A stretch of DNA of 64,000 nt from Diospyros lotus (lineage: Eukaryota; Streptophyta; Magnoliopsida; Ericales; Ebenaceae), in contig NC_068346.1 of the NCBI RefSeq assembly GCF_014633365.1, forward strand, positions 34,225,191 through 34,289,190, in the 5' to 3' direction. The position numbers and the translations under genes are program-made. Positions 1 through 12,500 of this stretch are shown here, piece after piece (within the stretch, counting starts at the first letter, position 1; every line of letters starts with the position of its first letter). Below the pieces are notes generated by a model. That model worked only from the letters and a program-made list of their open reading frames with translations. It was not told the DNA's origin and ran no database searches.

Positions 1-3
1 TAG

Positions 4-82
4 CCCTCACGAGCAGACCGATGGGTGAGGGGTGGCTGGCCCTCACGAGCGGACCGATGGGTGAGGGGTGGCTGGCCCTCAC
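4..82. repeat. 36-bp tandem repeat, two copies plus a partial third
   Basis: A unit starting ccctcacgag begins at positions 4, 40 and 76, giving an exact period of 36 bp with a single difference (gagcaga versus gagcgga) between the first two copies. It sits in the internal region of the LTR element and may continue to the left of the window. Confidence 0.85.
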
Positions 83-285
83 AGGAAGTTTGATGTTGGG
101 TCTTCCACACGAGGGAGAGTCTCTTGTTGAGGTGATTGTGCACCATGAGAGAGAGTCTGTCGACCGCTTCAAGTTTGTGCCATGGTGAATGAGGGTTTCT
201 TGGCCTTTTGTTCGACTTCCCACAGACAGCGCCAATTATTGTTACACAGTTACAACAATAAATTTGTAAAAGGGGAAACTGTCTG

Positions 286-545
286 CCGATGGATGACCCA
301 CATGTGGCTAATCCGAGCGATGGATGACTCACTTGGGAGATGGATGACTCCTTCGAGTGATGGGTGACGTATGGATTGTCCAAAAGAAGAGTAATTATCG
401 GGAGAGATGGGTGAGTCTCCCCGGGTGGAGCGACAGCAATGGATGAGTCTCCCCAGGTGGAGCGACAGCAATGGATGAGGCTCCTGAGGGTCACAACAGC
501 GATGGATAAGTCCCTTGGCTAGGTTGAGAGTGATGGATGACCTAT
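286..545. repeat. Degenerate tandem repeats built on a gatggatga core
   Basis: The core gatggatga or gatgggtga recurs about every 20-40 bp between 288 and 540. The clearest pair is ggtggagcgacagcaatgga at about 423 and 455 (period about 32 bp). This minisatellite-like array lies inside the presumed LTR of the element at the left end. No coding role is supported. Confidence 0.6.
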
Positions 546-1516
546 TCAAGAAAGAAGATCGGCTAGGGGCGCAGGTGAGAGTCCCCGCACAGACCCTTCA
601 ATGCTTAAATCAGACCCTCGTAGAAGTAAAAGACTTGAAGACAAAAATGTAAGTACAAGAGTGAGAGGATTGCATCCCCAATGAGAGAAAAAGACCGCCT
701 ATTTTTGGCGATGGGAGGGGCATCTATGTGTCGAGTGACCCGATTTTCTTGGCAGGTATCTCGAAGGCGATTTTGACCGAGTCTTGCGGAGTTATCGGCG
801 CGAGGGTGCATGGTCAAATGCACATGCAAGTGTACGCGGGTGCACGCATTAGGCACCCCCAAGGGACCACCCTCGGGGGTGTGAAGGACCCCCAAGAGAG
901 GTCTCTCAGGGGTGTGAGAATACCCCCGACTCACACCTCGGAGAGACTTCTTGAGAGAGGGGGGGGCCTTAGCCACGCTGCCACGCAGCAGCGTGGGAGC
1001 AAGGGAGGGGGGAAGCGTCCCCCCTCACTCTTTCCCTTGGCCCACGCTGCCACGTGGCAGCATGGGGAAAGGGGGGAAGCGGCCACTGTGGCCGCTTCCA
1101 TGCGGCCTGGGGGCCGCCTCCAGGCTCATGCAGCCAGGTGGCAACCTGCTAGGCTGCCACGTGGCAACTCCTGGGACTGCCACGTGGGCTTTTTTTCTTT
1201 TTTGACTATTATTTTAACAGGCATAACACATACCATCTATTTTAAAGCATCTGATCTCCCTTGTGCACCGGTGAGAACTTAGAGGAGGAGTATATTCTTT
1301 ATATGCATTCCTTAGGTACTTTTTTTGTTTCACTCAACTGGAAGATAAGATCACTCCTGACACCCAAATTTTCCCAGGAACACATATAAATTCTACCAGG
1401 AGGCAAGAACAAAGGAGTTTTGTCAGAAAAAATCTGGATGCTCTTTTTAGATGTCGGTATATTATATATACTGCATGAGATGATTAACATTTGAGGAACA
1501 TACAATGCTAGGAATG

Positions 1517-2179
1517 TAGAGATGTCAACCAGGCCGGACTACCCTCATGCCAGGCCCAGGGATTGTGGGCATGTGTCTAACTAATTTTAATTTTTTCAAA
1601 AAAAATTAAAAATTATATAATCAAAATATAATTCACTTAACAAATTCTTTAATTTCATTTCAAATTTAAAATAAGTTTAAGATTTAAATTGAAAAATAGC
1701 AACAAAAATCTTTATAGATTAGTCACTACACTAGGAGACAAGTAAAAAGTTTAAATGTTTAATTCACTTAACAAAAATTTATGTAATTTCAAATCCCATA
1801 ATTATATATATAACTAAATACAAAATCGATATAAATATTTAAATTTTAAATGCGCAAGCTCTTAATATGCACTTTTTCAGCACAATCTAAATTACATCAT
1901 ATTCATACTTACACATGCATGACTTAAAATGTAATACGTAACATTTGAAATTTTGAAATGGATATAAATGTTTAAATATAAGAATTAGAGTTCAATTTCA
2001 AATTTAAAGGTAAAAGTATTTTGAAAATAAAAATATATAATAGTTTAAAAAAGGGCCAGCTTGTCTGGGCCCAGCCTAGGCAGGCCTGTGGGCCATGCCA
2101 GGCCTCCCCCAGCAAACAGGCTGGCCCTAGCCCGTCCCACAGTGATGGGCCCAACATAGACTGGCCCATTTGACATCCC
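1517..2179. mobile_element. Non-autonomous hAT-type element (663 bp)
   Basis: The left end tagagatgtcaa is matched in inverted form by the right end ttgacatccc. The element is flanked by an exact 8-bp direct repeat taggaatg (1509-1516 and 2180-2187), as expected for hAT transposition. The ends are GC-rich (ggcc/ggccc stretches) and the core is AT-rich, with no transposase coding. The exact boundary is ambiguous by two bases, because the right end can also be read as catcccta with a 6-bp duplication. Confidence 0.75.
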
Positions 2180-2187
2180 TAGGAATG

Positions 2188-5100
2188 AGAGGAGTTTCAT
2201 CTTGAAAAGACTTCACTAATATTTTAGATGATGATAGAGTTCACTACGAGAGATGAAATCATTGCTTCTGGAGAAAATTGAATCTTGAATTTTTATTTGC
2301 AAACAAAGTCAGCATCTAGTTTTAGGATGGTTTTTAAAATAGGCAGGGATTGACTTTCTCCCTGTTGACAAAGATGAAATGTGTGAATTGTTATCCTCAA
2401 TTATACCTTTAAACATCAATTGAGTATAAGTTTATACAGGGTATCTACTGCACTTAAGATAAAAAAGAAACATATAAATCTTATTGCTGACACAGTCATA
2501 CAAAAGAACCCACACCACAACGAAGTCCTTTTAAATTTTTGTGGTTAACAAGTCCAAGACATCTCTCCTATGGGGCTTGAGGATAGAAAAGAGTGACTGC
2601 ATGTTTTGTCTAAGTTATGGCAGCCTTTTCATATTACAAGCATATAAAATTCCCCCATGGAATCATCAACTGCACCTTAACCTGACCAAGGTCAAAGACA
2701 TGGCATTCATAATGTCAATTGACTTCTAAAAGTCACATTGAGAATACAAATCCATGCAAAAGAATAATGTGGCAAAGTTTTACGCTAGATGATGCCCTTG
2801 TTGAAGCAACCTTTCTAGTAATGATGAGATGAAGATCCAGTATCATCTTCATATGGTAAAGTTTCATAAGATGGCAGTGAATGAAGATAATGATATTGTC
2901 TTGTCCCATCATATAGTTGATGTTACGAAATCAATCTGTACAACATGAAAACATGACAAAACATTCCCCCATGGCACTTAAGTCAATAGTCTCTTATATA
3001 TATTGCATCTATTAACAAATGGGGTAACCTACCAAACTCCCACCTACTTAGAAAGTAATTAACATTATTTTTAGAGATAAACATTATATGAGCAATCAAA
3101 TCACCTTAAGCACCTGTCGTATGCATTAATTATTGTCAAAAAATTGAAGACAAGAACTGGCCAACACCCAAGTATTGAAGATGATTAACTATAAGCATCA
3201 ACACTATTAGCATGAGGAAAAAGTTTTCCGAAGAAACACAAGTCAGAAATGAAAGCACATAAAACCTACTATCCAGTTCATATTTCACACTCATTACAGT
3301 CCTTTCAAAATGCATCCTTCTCACCACATCCATTTCGGGTATTCCATAAAATCAACTTTGATGAACAATAACCATAGAAGTTCTTTTCAGCAATTGTCAA
3401 CTGAGAAGAGTTTTTACTTTACGTTGACTGTAGTTCAATTTATTATGGAATACAAAATAAAAAACTTAGAGATTCATATATATATATATATATATATTTA
3501 CTTGATAACACAGTGAAAAAACAGATGGAAAGAAAGCAACAGAAAGAACTGCTAGATTTCCAGGAGGAGTTGATGAACAAAGCCAACTCTGATTTCCAGA
3601 ATGCATTTTTCGTACATTTATCCCCAGTTTTAATCCATTGTTGACTCTGGCTATTTCCATTTGCAGTGGAATGGGAAATAAAAACCTTAGCTTTTTTGGG
3701 TTGAGTTAAAATGACCTTTCTTGTTATTTCAGTTATCTTCTAAATATTAATGAATTATTTTCCAAAGGGAGTTGAGAAAGACGGTCTTTCATGCATCCAA
3801 AATAGTTTGAATAAAAAAAAAATATAGGTGTCAATTGGTAGCAACAAATAAATATCAAGAAATGTTTTGATAAAAGAGAATAGTCTGATATTCAACTAAA
3901 ATACAACATAACACCAAAGAATAGTCTGTTATTTATTGATAAAAGATAATAAATAAATATTAGAACATGACACCAATGATCTACAATATAACATAACCAA
4001 TCTTACAGGATTTTTGATAGACTCAGAACACAAAAAGAGAAAGAAAACATGGAAAACATGGTGCACTATGGATTGGCCCGTATAAATCATAAGATATAAA
4101 TATTAGACTGATTTTTACTAGCAGTCTGATATTCACAAACAAATCTTTTGACAATGCATTTTCGACTTATTTATGAGATGATCCTGTGTTGAACTAAAAC
4201 TTTGCCAATACATTTTCTAGGCGCATCCTACCTAAGTTATTGATGCATTTGATACTGAACATTTTGTTTTGTCAACTAATCAGTAAAAGAAGTAGTTGGG
4301 TTGCCAAATTTAGTGCTTCAGGGCAAAAATATATTATATCCTGAAATGTTTGATCTGAAACATGGGGGCTATCTTGATATTGGTTTAATGTAACAAAAAT
4401 TGACAATCTGAAAATTTTAAGTATCTCCAGTTTTGGATGTTCTAATTTTATTTCTGCAAAAAGATAAATTATATATGATGCTTGTCATGACTCAATCCCA
4501 TATTGATAGTTTGGAGTGGTCTTAGCTAATATTATTTGGTCCCGTCCCATAAACCCAAAATTAACACTCATGTAGCACTTTTTGGTGAAGACCAATGATA
4601 TTACAAGCCAACTCACAATCACTATCAAGTGGGTACAGACCAGGAAAACGTTTGAAATTAACTAGAGTTTTTTTTTATGCTAAATAACTTGTGTTAAAAT
4701 GAGATATAACAATTCTAGTTTGCTAAAGTTAACGGTTTTAAGCTTCTAGGATGCGTGAGGTCAAAAATACCCATGATTCCACAATGAACACAATGGGCGA
4801 AGCAAATTTTGAAACTCTAGAAAATTTGAAACGTCTGACAGCAGATTACCAGAGTGCTAGGCCTACAGTTTTAGGCTAAAATTATAGTAAGAAGCTTTAT
4901 CATCTGAAATGTGAAAGCAAAAACCATCACCACCTAATTCCATGCAATATTAAATTAGGTGCCTATAGTTACACCTTTAACAGTAAGAGGCTAACATAAG
5001 TATGGTATTACCAGATCAAGATGGAAGATATATATCTTGGTATAATCACGTGACTTCGAAAGCTAGATTGCAATGATGCTCGGGGTTCCAAATTTCAAGT

Positions 5101-5762
5101 TCCAAGGATGTCTAACTGACACATCTAAAGAATACCCAGCCAAAATAAAGGGGGTTTAGAGCCATAAATAAGGGAAGGGTTATTCTGGCCAGATGTTCGT
5201 GTTGAGTTCCAAGGAATCCAGACCACATCAGTGCAATCAGGCATTTTACTTTTACACACATACAGTAGTTTATATTTTATAAGATACACATACGGGATTA
5301 GAAATTGCATGAAGTAACCTAAAAACACGTGTATAAGAGAAGTTCGAAGACATAAAAACCAGTCCGGGTGAAAAAGGCAGACGCAGGAAGATGAAATAAT
5401 GACTGGAAAAAGAATGGAAAAGACAACACAGAGATACTGAATGACCCATCTGCGGATTCCAGACTACGGAGAAGGAACAGCACGAAGCGTGCGCACAGTT
5501 CACCATGCTGAATTTAGGGGTTCCCACTGTTTCAACTGTCAAACTCACCGACTACTATGTTTATCTAGCGGCCCCCCCCCCCACCCCCCCCCCAAAAAAA
5601 AAAAAAATTCCCCGATTACTCGTCCGTTCCATTAGCCTTATCTGTGCCAACGGTGACACAATAGCGCAGGCACAACTGAACGCATTAGGGATTGTAACTT
5701 CAGTATCAGAAGCGCATAGGCTAAGCATGAAAAGGATAAAATGCGATGGAGTGCAACTTCTT
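2188..5762. other. Gene-free stretch downstream of, or inside intron 3 of, the KNOX gene
   Basis: AT-rich DNA with no ORF resembling a known protein. I looked on the minus strand for the ELK domain and for the homeodomain recognition helix (core WFINQRKRHW) that normally follow a KNOX2 exon, and found neither. It contains a TA microsatellite near 3477-3497 and a poly-C/poly-A tract at 5572-5607. If the KNOX gene is complete elsewhere, this whole stretch is intron 3; otherwise it is intergenic. Confidence 0.6.
5572..5607. repeat. Poly-C followed by poly-A homopolymer tract
   Basis: Two C runs separated by one A pass directly into a run of about 14 A. Such tracts are prone to sequencing and assembly length errors. 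Confidence 0.9.
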
Positions 5763-5764
5763 AC

Positions 5765-6466
5765 CAGACTGACAGGTCCCGGAGGTTAACGACGTCGTCA
5801 CCACCGTTGGCGTCTCCTTGCAAAGGTCGCTGAGCTGTGACTCCATGTTGCTCAAGAAAGTCGTCGCTTCATCAAACGGTCTTGATAGTTCCTCTTTGTA
5901 CCTGTGTAGAACCTCACAATACGATTCCTTCAAGCAATTAAAAAAGGAACATCAACATCCAAACAAATATAAACACATGAAAATACGAGTGTGCATATAG
6001 CTAGCTAGGGTTACCATAAACTCATCGAGCTCGGGATCCGCTCCAATGACACTGCCACTGGTTACCGGTTGGTGCTCTTTGCTGGTTTCTTCTAAAAGCG
6101 AAGCCATCTCCGCCGGTGCTCCGACCTGTGACGATACAAGTCATAGTGATGAAAAGAAGTCCATACGCGTGCATACATATATATATATATATATATGCAA
6201 GCGCCACGAATAAAGACATATATAGTAACCTTTCGACATTGAATATACGCAGAAACCAGGTTAGGATAGAGAGGATGGTTGGCGATCTGAGCTTTGACGA
6301 GATCGGACATTTCCGATCCGTGAACCTCCATCTCCGTTGCATCGAATCGGAGCACGCTGCCGTCCGGTCCGTGAAGCCCGCCCATAGTCGCCGGAAAACT
6401 TCCGACTCCAGCATGAACTCCATCAGAGCACGAAATTGAAGACTGAATCCCGTACAGTTCATCCAT
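5765..6466 (-). CDS. KNAT2/6-like: Class I KNOX (KNOTTED1-like) transcription factor, KNAT2/6 type, N-terminal part: KNOX1 and KNOX2 exons
   Basis: Three coding exons read on the minus strand: 6466-6230, 6125-6015 and 5927-5765, all with GT-AG introns and compatible phases (0, 0, then 1). Together they encode 170 residues. The start MDELYG is typical of KNAT2/6 proteins. Exon 1 carries the KNOX1 domain (core KAQIANHPLYPNLVSAY, then QCRK). Exon 2 ends in GADPELDEFM. Exon 3 holds KNOX2 (ESYCEVLHRYKEELSRPFDE to QLSDLC). KNOX1/KNOX2 (MEINOX) is known to bind BELL homeodomain partners, and class I KNOX proteins maintain shoot meristems in the nucleus. The third exon ends in phase 1 at a good donor (CTG|GTAAGAAG), so a fourth exon with ELK and homeodomain is expected, but none is visible down to position 1. 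If intron 3 is retained, the frame ends at 5721 after about 14 more residues. Upstream lies a GA-rich leader. It could be a full gene with a very long intron 3, a truncated gene, or a functional homeodomain-less form. Confidence 0.9.
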
Positions 6467-7010
6467 AACCGCTCCAACTCACCAAAAACCACAAAAATAA
6501 AGTAAATACACTCCAACTGAACTTCACTCGCAGAGCTTCGAAGCACCAAGCCACGATGACCCTCGCGCTTCTTCACATACTTGAATTGGCCGGAATCAGA
6601 AATTAAAAGACAAAATATACTGCCGTAAGAAGCAACCGCTCTGATTAGGCTTCAGAGACAGCCTCCACTAATGCAGGAAACAACTTCAGCTTCAACAATC
6701 CCTATGTATGTTTGGAGAGCGAGCGAGGAAGTACGGAAACTTGAAGATTCAATGAACAGAGAGAGAGAGAGAGAGAGAAAGGCGAAGTGAAGTCAGTTGA
6801 AGGATCTTGCGACTGGAAGAGATCTGTAGCGAGAGAGAAGAAGGAGCGGCGAGATAGAACGGCTGAGACAATTCTATACAACCTGAGATGAAGTTGAAAG
6901 AGACCACAGCTTAGACGAGAAAGTAGAAAAAGCGAGTTTAGATGTGAGAGAGAGAGAGAGAGAGATGATTGGCTTCTGGTTTCTAAACCGCACGGTCTCA
7001 CACGCTCTGA
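6467..7010 (-). promoter_or_regulatory. Leader/promoter region of the KNOX gene with GA repeats
   Basis: Immediately upstream of the KNOX start codon. GA dinucleotide runs occur at about 6758-6778 and 6948-6964 (CT on the coding strand). Polypyrimidine leaders are common in plant genes, and GA-repeat motifs are known binding sites for BASIC PENTACYSTEINE proteins that regulate class I KNOX genes in Arabidopsis. That link is inference here. The transcription start cannot be placed. Confidence 0.4.
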
Positions 7011-9590
7011 AACAGTAACAGCCTCTTGAGTCGGTCTTCTTCACTCATTGAATCCCGTGTCTTGCATTGTATATGCAAGTCCGATCCGGATATTTATTAA
7101 AAATCATTTTTCTCCATTTAAAATATTAATTTTTATTTATTATTTTTTTGCAATGTGTCGCTGGTCCCACCTAATTAGAATTATCATATTTTTATTAAAA
7201 TTAATACCATTTTATTTTTGTTAACTAGATTATTGCATTACATGCTGATCAACCACGCAAATAATAATATATTATCATATTAAGAATTATGATAATTATG
7301 ATCTAAAATTTAAATATATTTATAATTAAAAATTTATTTTCTTCGTATCTTATAGAATATAAATTTATATAAATTACTTTTTATATATATTTATAGATGA
7401 ATAATAAATTTATAAATAAATATTAAATATTTTTTAATTATTATAATAATATCATCCATATTTTATTTTTTCTACTCTTAATTTATTTCAATTTAGGTTC
7501 TTTTGAGGCAAAACTTTTGAGGTTATCTATGTGTTTGATGAAACCCTAAACCTAAAGTAGAAAGAAACACAAGTACAAGTGGTACCTTACAAGTGCACTA
7601 TTCCAAATATTGAATTCTCAATTCTATTAAAAGATTGAAGAATTTTATTCTAACTTTTAAGGTAAGAAAAAGATAATTATTAGTTTTGGAAATTGGGATT
7701 TAAACGGAAGATAATAAGTTGAGTTTGTTAAGTTACTAATTAGTGATTAGATCATTGATTAAGTTAAATTTTTAGTTAATATAAAAACTAAAAATAACTC
7801 AATCTGTGAACTGTTTATAAGGAACGAAAAGAGATTGCAGGGCAGTGATGGTGACAGGACGAGGGAGGCGCCATGTGTTTGGGGAGCTAATTGGCGGAAG
7901 AGCGTGGGTTTGGATATGGCAGCAGAAGCAGAAGCAGAGACTATGAATGAATGAATGAATTATGTGAGTAAGTACCACTCTTTACCTCTGTTTGCTGAAC
8001 TCTCTCTGTGCTTTTTACCTTTCACCAGAATATAAAGCAGAGCCCCCACCCCCTTCCCTTTCATGCAGGGCAACCCTTAAACCGGGGAAGTCCCTCAACC
8101 CTTATTATTTTTATGCGTCCATCCAAACACACCCTCATTAATATATGCCTTATTTCAGAAGCAAGCAGCATAATTTAAGATTATTGTTTTTTGACCACTA
8201 GCTTGAGATCCTAATTGAACTAGGCAGCCAGGGGGGCAGCGGAATATTTTATGGTCCCACCTTGACTGAGCTTTTCGTTTGTTTTCTTCTAATGCTTGCT
8301 GAGTACAATGATGCCATTGGGGGGGCACTGGCAGCGAGTTTAAGGGTTGTCAAAGGGAAATAATTATGAGGCTAAGTGGAGCCTCTTTCTTTCATTTAGG
8401 CATAAGGGTCTTGTCAAACTGAACTAATTAATCCATTCTGTGTGGAAACATGGCAATAGTCAGGCTGGCTGGCTGGCTGGCTGAGTGAGTGAGTGAACAT
8501 GCATGACACTTCCATTTTTTCCAAGTAACAAGAGCTAGTGTCAGTACCGTACACTGCTTGTCTTCGCAAGTGTTAAAGATGTGAAAAAACATAGCTACGA
8601 CCCCGGCAGGCTTTGAAAATAGTGATTTTATAGAATAAGATAGAAAAGCAAAGCCATGAAACACAAGTTGGGTACTGATACTAGGAGCAGAGAGTTTGGG
8701 TCCCCGGGAAAACAAAAGGAGAGCAAGCGAAAGGACCCAACAGAGAAGATGTGACACAGCCTTGCCAAATAAAAAAATGCCACTGAAACTGTTGGCAAAT
8801 AGTGATGGAATCCTAAAAGAAAGAGACGGGGGCACGCAGATAGAGAGATTGCTTGCTTTGGAAAATACATAATTTTTGGGTTTGGGGGGTGGGCGAGTGG
8901 CACATGGCAGTGGAGGGAGCATTACTTGAAAGAGAAAGGGGCATGGAGTTGGAGTTGAAAGGGCTGGGGAAGTGGGACTATTCGGGGGAATGGACCAGAC
9001 ATTCACCGCATTTCATGGATCCCAATTCCCCCCTCTTTGATTTGGGTCGTATTGAAGGAGTTCCCATAAAATTGGACAATTCCATTCCACTGCACACCAT
9101 GTAAACAAACAAGGTAACTAATTAATCGATATTTACTACTTAAATAGACTGTCTTCACACTCACAAAACATTTACTTGGAGAAAGAGTATTATTATTATT
9201 ATTATTAACACTTCGTGAAAATGTATTTATAATTTTGAGAGTGTTAAGATACTATATTTGAATAGTATCAACTATGGTGTATTTATTAATAATTCTTTAC
9301 AAGGCCCCAAAAACGCAATAATCCCAAGTATTAAGCATTAATCAATCGTGCACATTACGTAAAAAAAAATTGGCCCATTTTGAAGCCAGTTTGGCCAGGA
9401 AATGCGTATGAGTGAGCCCAGTAAGGACCCATTTGGAATGAGAGAATGGATACATTAGAATTACTAAACAGATAATCCATGCATGGGAAAAATAGGGCAG
9501 AAAAAGATACAGCTGATAAGCGAAAACCCTCCTGCCATTGTTGTTACACGACAATATGCTTTAATTTGGTGCAAATGGCAGCAGCCAGCG
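7011..9590. other. Intergenic region between the KNOX gene and CLPP5
   Basis: No convincing coding sequence. 7080-7480 is very AT-rich; 8040-9100 is of mixed composition. Microsatellites include (gaat)n near 7944, ggct/gagt repeats at about 8464-8494 and tta repeats near 9190-9208. It should contain the KNOX promoter on its left side and the CLPP5 3' end on its right. Confidence 0.6.
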
Positions 9591-9597
9591 GTTGTTG

Positions 9598-12500
9598 TCA
9601 TTGTTGGTTGGCTGTAGCTGCCAGCGGTTGAAGGGCTTTCAAGGGGTTCATGATAATTCCATCTATGAGCCCGTATTCTTTCGCCTCTTTGGCACTCATG
9701 AAGAAATCCCGGTCAGTGTCCTCGTTGATCTTCTCAAGGCTTTGGCCCGTGTGGTAGGCCAGGTACCCGTTCAGGTTCGCCTTGTGATGCAGCATCTCAT
9801 TAGCCTATAAGGAGGGGAGAAAGAACAAATTATGGTTACAGGAAAGAAAGAAAATCTAATAGCAATCCCTATATAAAAGCATATTTGCATAATGTGCCAT
9901 GGTATGAACTTTGCTACTCTAATGAGAAGCTACCAAAAGAAGGAATGAGGAAACCCAGTCAAGAAAAACTAATGACAAATAATTTTACAAATAGAAAATA
10001 AGATTAGCATAAAAAAAGGACACCATATTTAACAAAATAAATGATTCAATATAAAGCATAGCTGCAAGACATAATATGCTCAATTTCTAATGCGTCAGAT
10101 ACCTAAAATTAGATTTCAGTCTACCAAGGAGTTTTCAAACCTTCAGTCGTGCCAAGAAAAAATAAGCATTCACGGGGCAAGGTTTAACAAGGAAGATACC
10201 TGGATGTCTATATCGGTTTGCCCACCTTGAGCACCACCAAGAGGTTGATGGATCATTATTCTTGAATTTGGCAAGCTGTACCTTTTCCCTACAATTTTTT
10301 GGAATTTTAAATTAATTAAACAGAGATATGTAGTTCAATCAGGTGAATTTGAAAAACCTGGGCTACTTTAAGTAAAACTTTAACTCATGGTTGTACCTTT
10401 TGTGCCGGCACTAAGGAGAAAAGCCCCCATGCTGTTAAGAAAAGTAACCACAGTAATATGATCAGCCCACTGTCACTGGAGATATATACTATGATTGAAG
10501 ATCATGAGAGACGATGAAAAGGCACACTTGTGGACTAATTTAGTCATAGCTAGCACGTAAGAAATTACAGGTGGCACAGAACAGCCACATCCACAGGCCA
10601 ACTCAATTATTTCTGCAGGCAATTTTATTTCTAGAGATGGTTAATATTTGAGGATGTGGGGGGCAGAATTGGAGTAGCAAACATGTGGGCCCCATATCTT
10701 TTTTTTTTTTTTTGGAAAGGGGGGGGGGGGGGGGGGGGGTGGTTGTATTTGGAATCTGATGGGCTCTCTGATGTCAACATTCAGTTAGTGAAAGTATTCA
10801 CTTTATTAGATGTAAGAACAAAACAGGATGTTGTCTTTTCTTTACCTGCAATTTTCAATACCACTTTACCAAGATAGAGAAGACTGCATAGGAAGACCAA
10901 ATTTCTACTCTCATGTTTTGCAGGGGATTAATTCCACTATGTGGTGCCAGCTACATAAACTCTAGATTTCCACTCATCTCTATCCATGGTCATATCTTCT
11001 ATATGGCCGTTATACTCTATTTCAAGTCTAAGTGTTCCCTACCAAATTTTCTTTGGTCCTTTTCTCCCTCTTTTGCTTCATATTTCTTCCATTTCGTCCA
11101 CTCATCTCACAAGTGCTGCCTCCTCAAGATAACTTCAAGTTAACATAGTTCATTGTCTAACATAATTTTAAATTTCTTGCTCTTTTTTTCCTTATCTTTT
11201 GTTTATTTAGAGTTTCTCCCTCCAATTGTTTTGCCTGTGTGTATTCAAATGGATGATGGGCTACAAAAGCTGTTGCTCTCACCTTCCCATGACTTGCAAA
11301 CCACTATGAAGGTGGAATTTAGTTTTTACCCATTTCGTTAGCTAGTGCCAAACAGAACTCAACTAATGCATTAGTTAAGTCATTCAACCTAGATGGTTTG
11401 GGACAAATTTAGATTGTTAAGTATGAGACAGGAGCATCGAGCAGCCAATTTCTCATTCCAATCCCATTGCTAAAACCATTATAAGTTGGAATAGCATTCC
11501 AACATAACATCCAATTCATGTAGTTGGTTGGAATGAGCATAGCATTCCCTCAAGGAATGGAAAGAGAGGAGAGAGAAAGAAGGGAGAGGACAAGAATAGG
11601 CCTGTAGATGGACTGGATCTGGTCCAAATCCCTGAGATCCAGTCCATTACAATCTAGATATCATGATCTGGGTCAAGAATTTTGGCCCAGATTATATATA
11701 AGATCAGAATCTTAAGTATGATCATATATTATGGTGAACTTTCAATAAGGTCAGGATGAAATGAAGATGAAGCATATGTAAGAGTACCAACTCAATGTCT
11801 ATCTCGATAAAATCATAAATAATAGAAGTTCAATTTCCTCCAAGGCAAACCAAAATAGTAGTGCATACAAGGTGGTTATCCACTAATACAAGCCAGTGCC
11901 GAAGCAGAAGGATTCCATATAATATAAATTCTTATCCGCTTGAATTCACCCCACCTAGTGGGATTAAGGCTTGATATGTTGTTGTATCAACTTGAATTAT
12001 ACTAGTAAAGATTCTTCATTGAGAGAGGAATATTACAAGAAATGCTAATGAATAATGGGTTATAACAATGGAGGAGTTTATGTGTGAGCACTGATAGATA
12101 AAAGAAACAAAAACAACATTTAAAGATATAGAAACAAAAATTGACAAAAAAATTGATTCATTTACATAGATAAAACAATATTACAAAACTGGTGACAACA
12201 ATATTTTACCTGGCTGCCAGTCCAACACATACAGTGGAGACATCGGGTCTAATGTGTCTCATAGTATCAAAAATTGCCATACCTGAGGAGAGACATTGTT
12301 GCATGTAAAACTAATCCACACAATTAAATCACTGAACTGCATAAAATTCCAATGAAAATAGGAACAGCCAGATGTACATTCCTTATGGAACATAATTAAA
12401 ATATTACCTGCAGTAACTGATCCTCCTGGAGAGTTAACATACATCACAATATCCTATTCAGAGGATGAGTAAGTTATGAAATATTTTTTAAAAAATGCCA

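Larger units (their letters stand above)
1..1220 (-). mobile_element. Fragment of a Gypsy-like LTR retrotransposon (5' LTR plus start of internal region, minus orientation)
   Basis: Read on the minus strand, positions 239-219 give TTGGCGCTGTCTGTGGGAAG, very like the LTR/primer-binding-site junction common in plant Gypsy elements. The bases just to the right (from about 240, tgttac on the plus strand) would be the 3' tip of the 5' LTR, which extends to roughly 1.2 kb. Positions 1-218 would be the start of the internal region. The GC-rich, repetitive composition up to about 1200 contrasts with the AT-rich DNA beyond. The outer LTR end and a target-site duplication could not be fixed, and no gag or pol coding lies inside the window. 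The element type is inferred from the junction motif only. Confidence 0.45.

Noticed and set aside
728..1282. 184-codon plus-strand ORF at the left end
   Set aside because: It lies in GC-rich, repeat-bearing LTR sequence. The translation is low-complexity Gly/Arg/Ala-rich and overlaps an equally open opposite frame; it matches no family known to me.
5270..5548. Minus-strand ORF just downstream of the KNOX exons, considered as the missing exon 4
   Set aside because: The translation (Cys/Ser/Phe-rich) has no ELK motif or homeodomain helices, and there is no suitable phase-1 acceptor reading.
6022..6576. 184-codon minus-strand ORF over the KNOX locus
   Set aside because: It reads across both KNOX introns in the wrong frame. 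The conserved KNOX residues are only obtained with the spliced exons.
8428..9006. 192-codon minus-strand ORF between the KNOX gene and CLPP5
   Set aside because: Low-complexity Pro/Ser/Leu translation, no recognisable domain, and the opposite strand is open too. Not supported as a gene.
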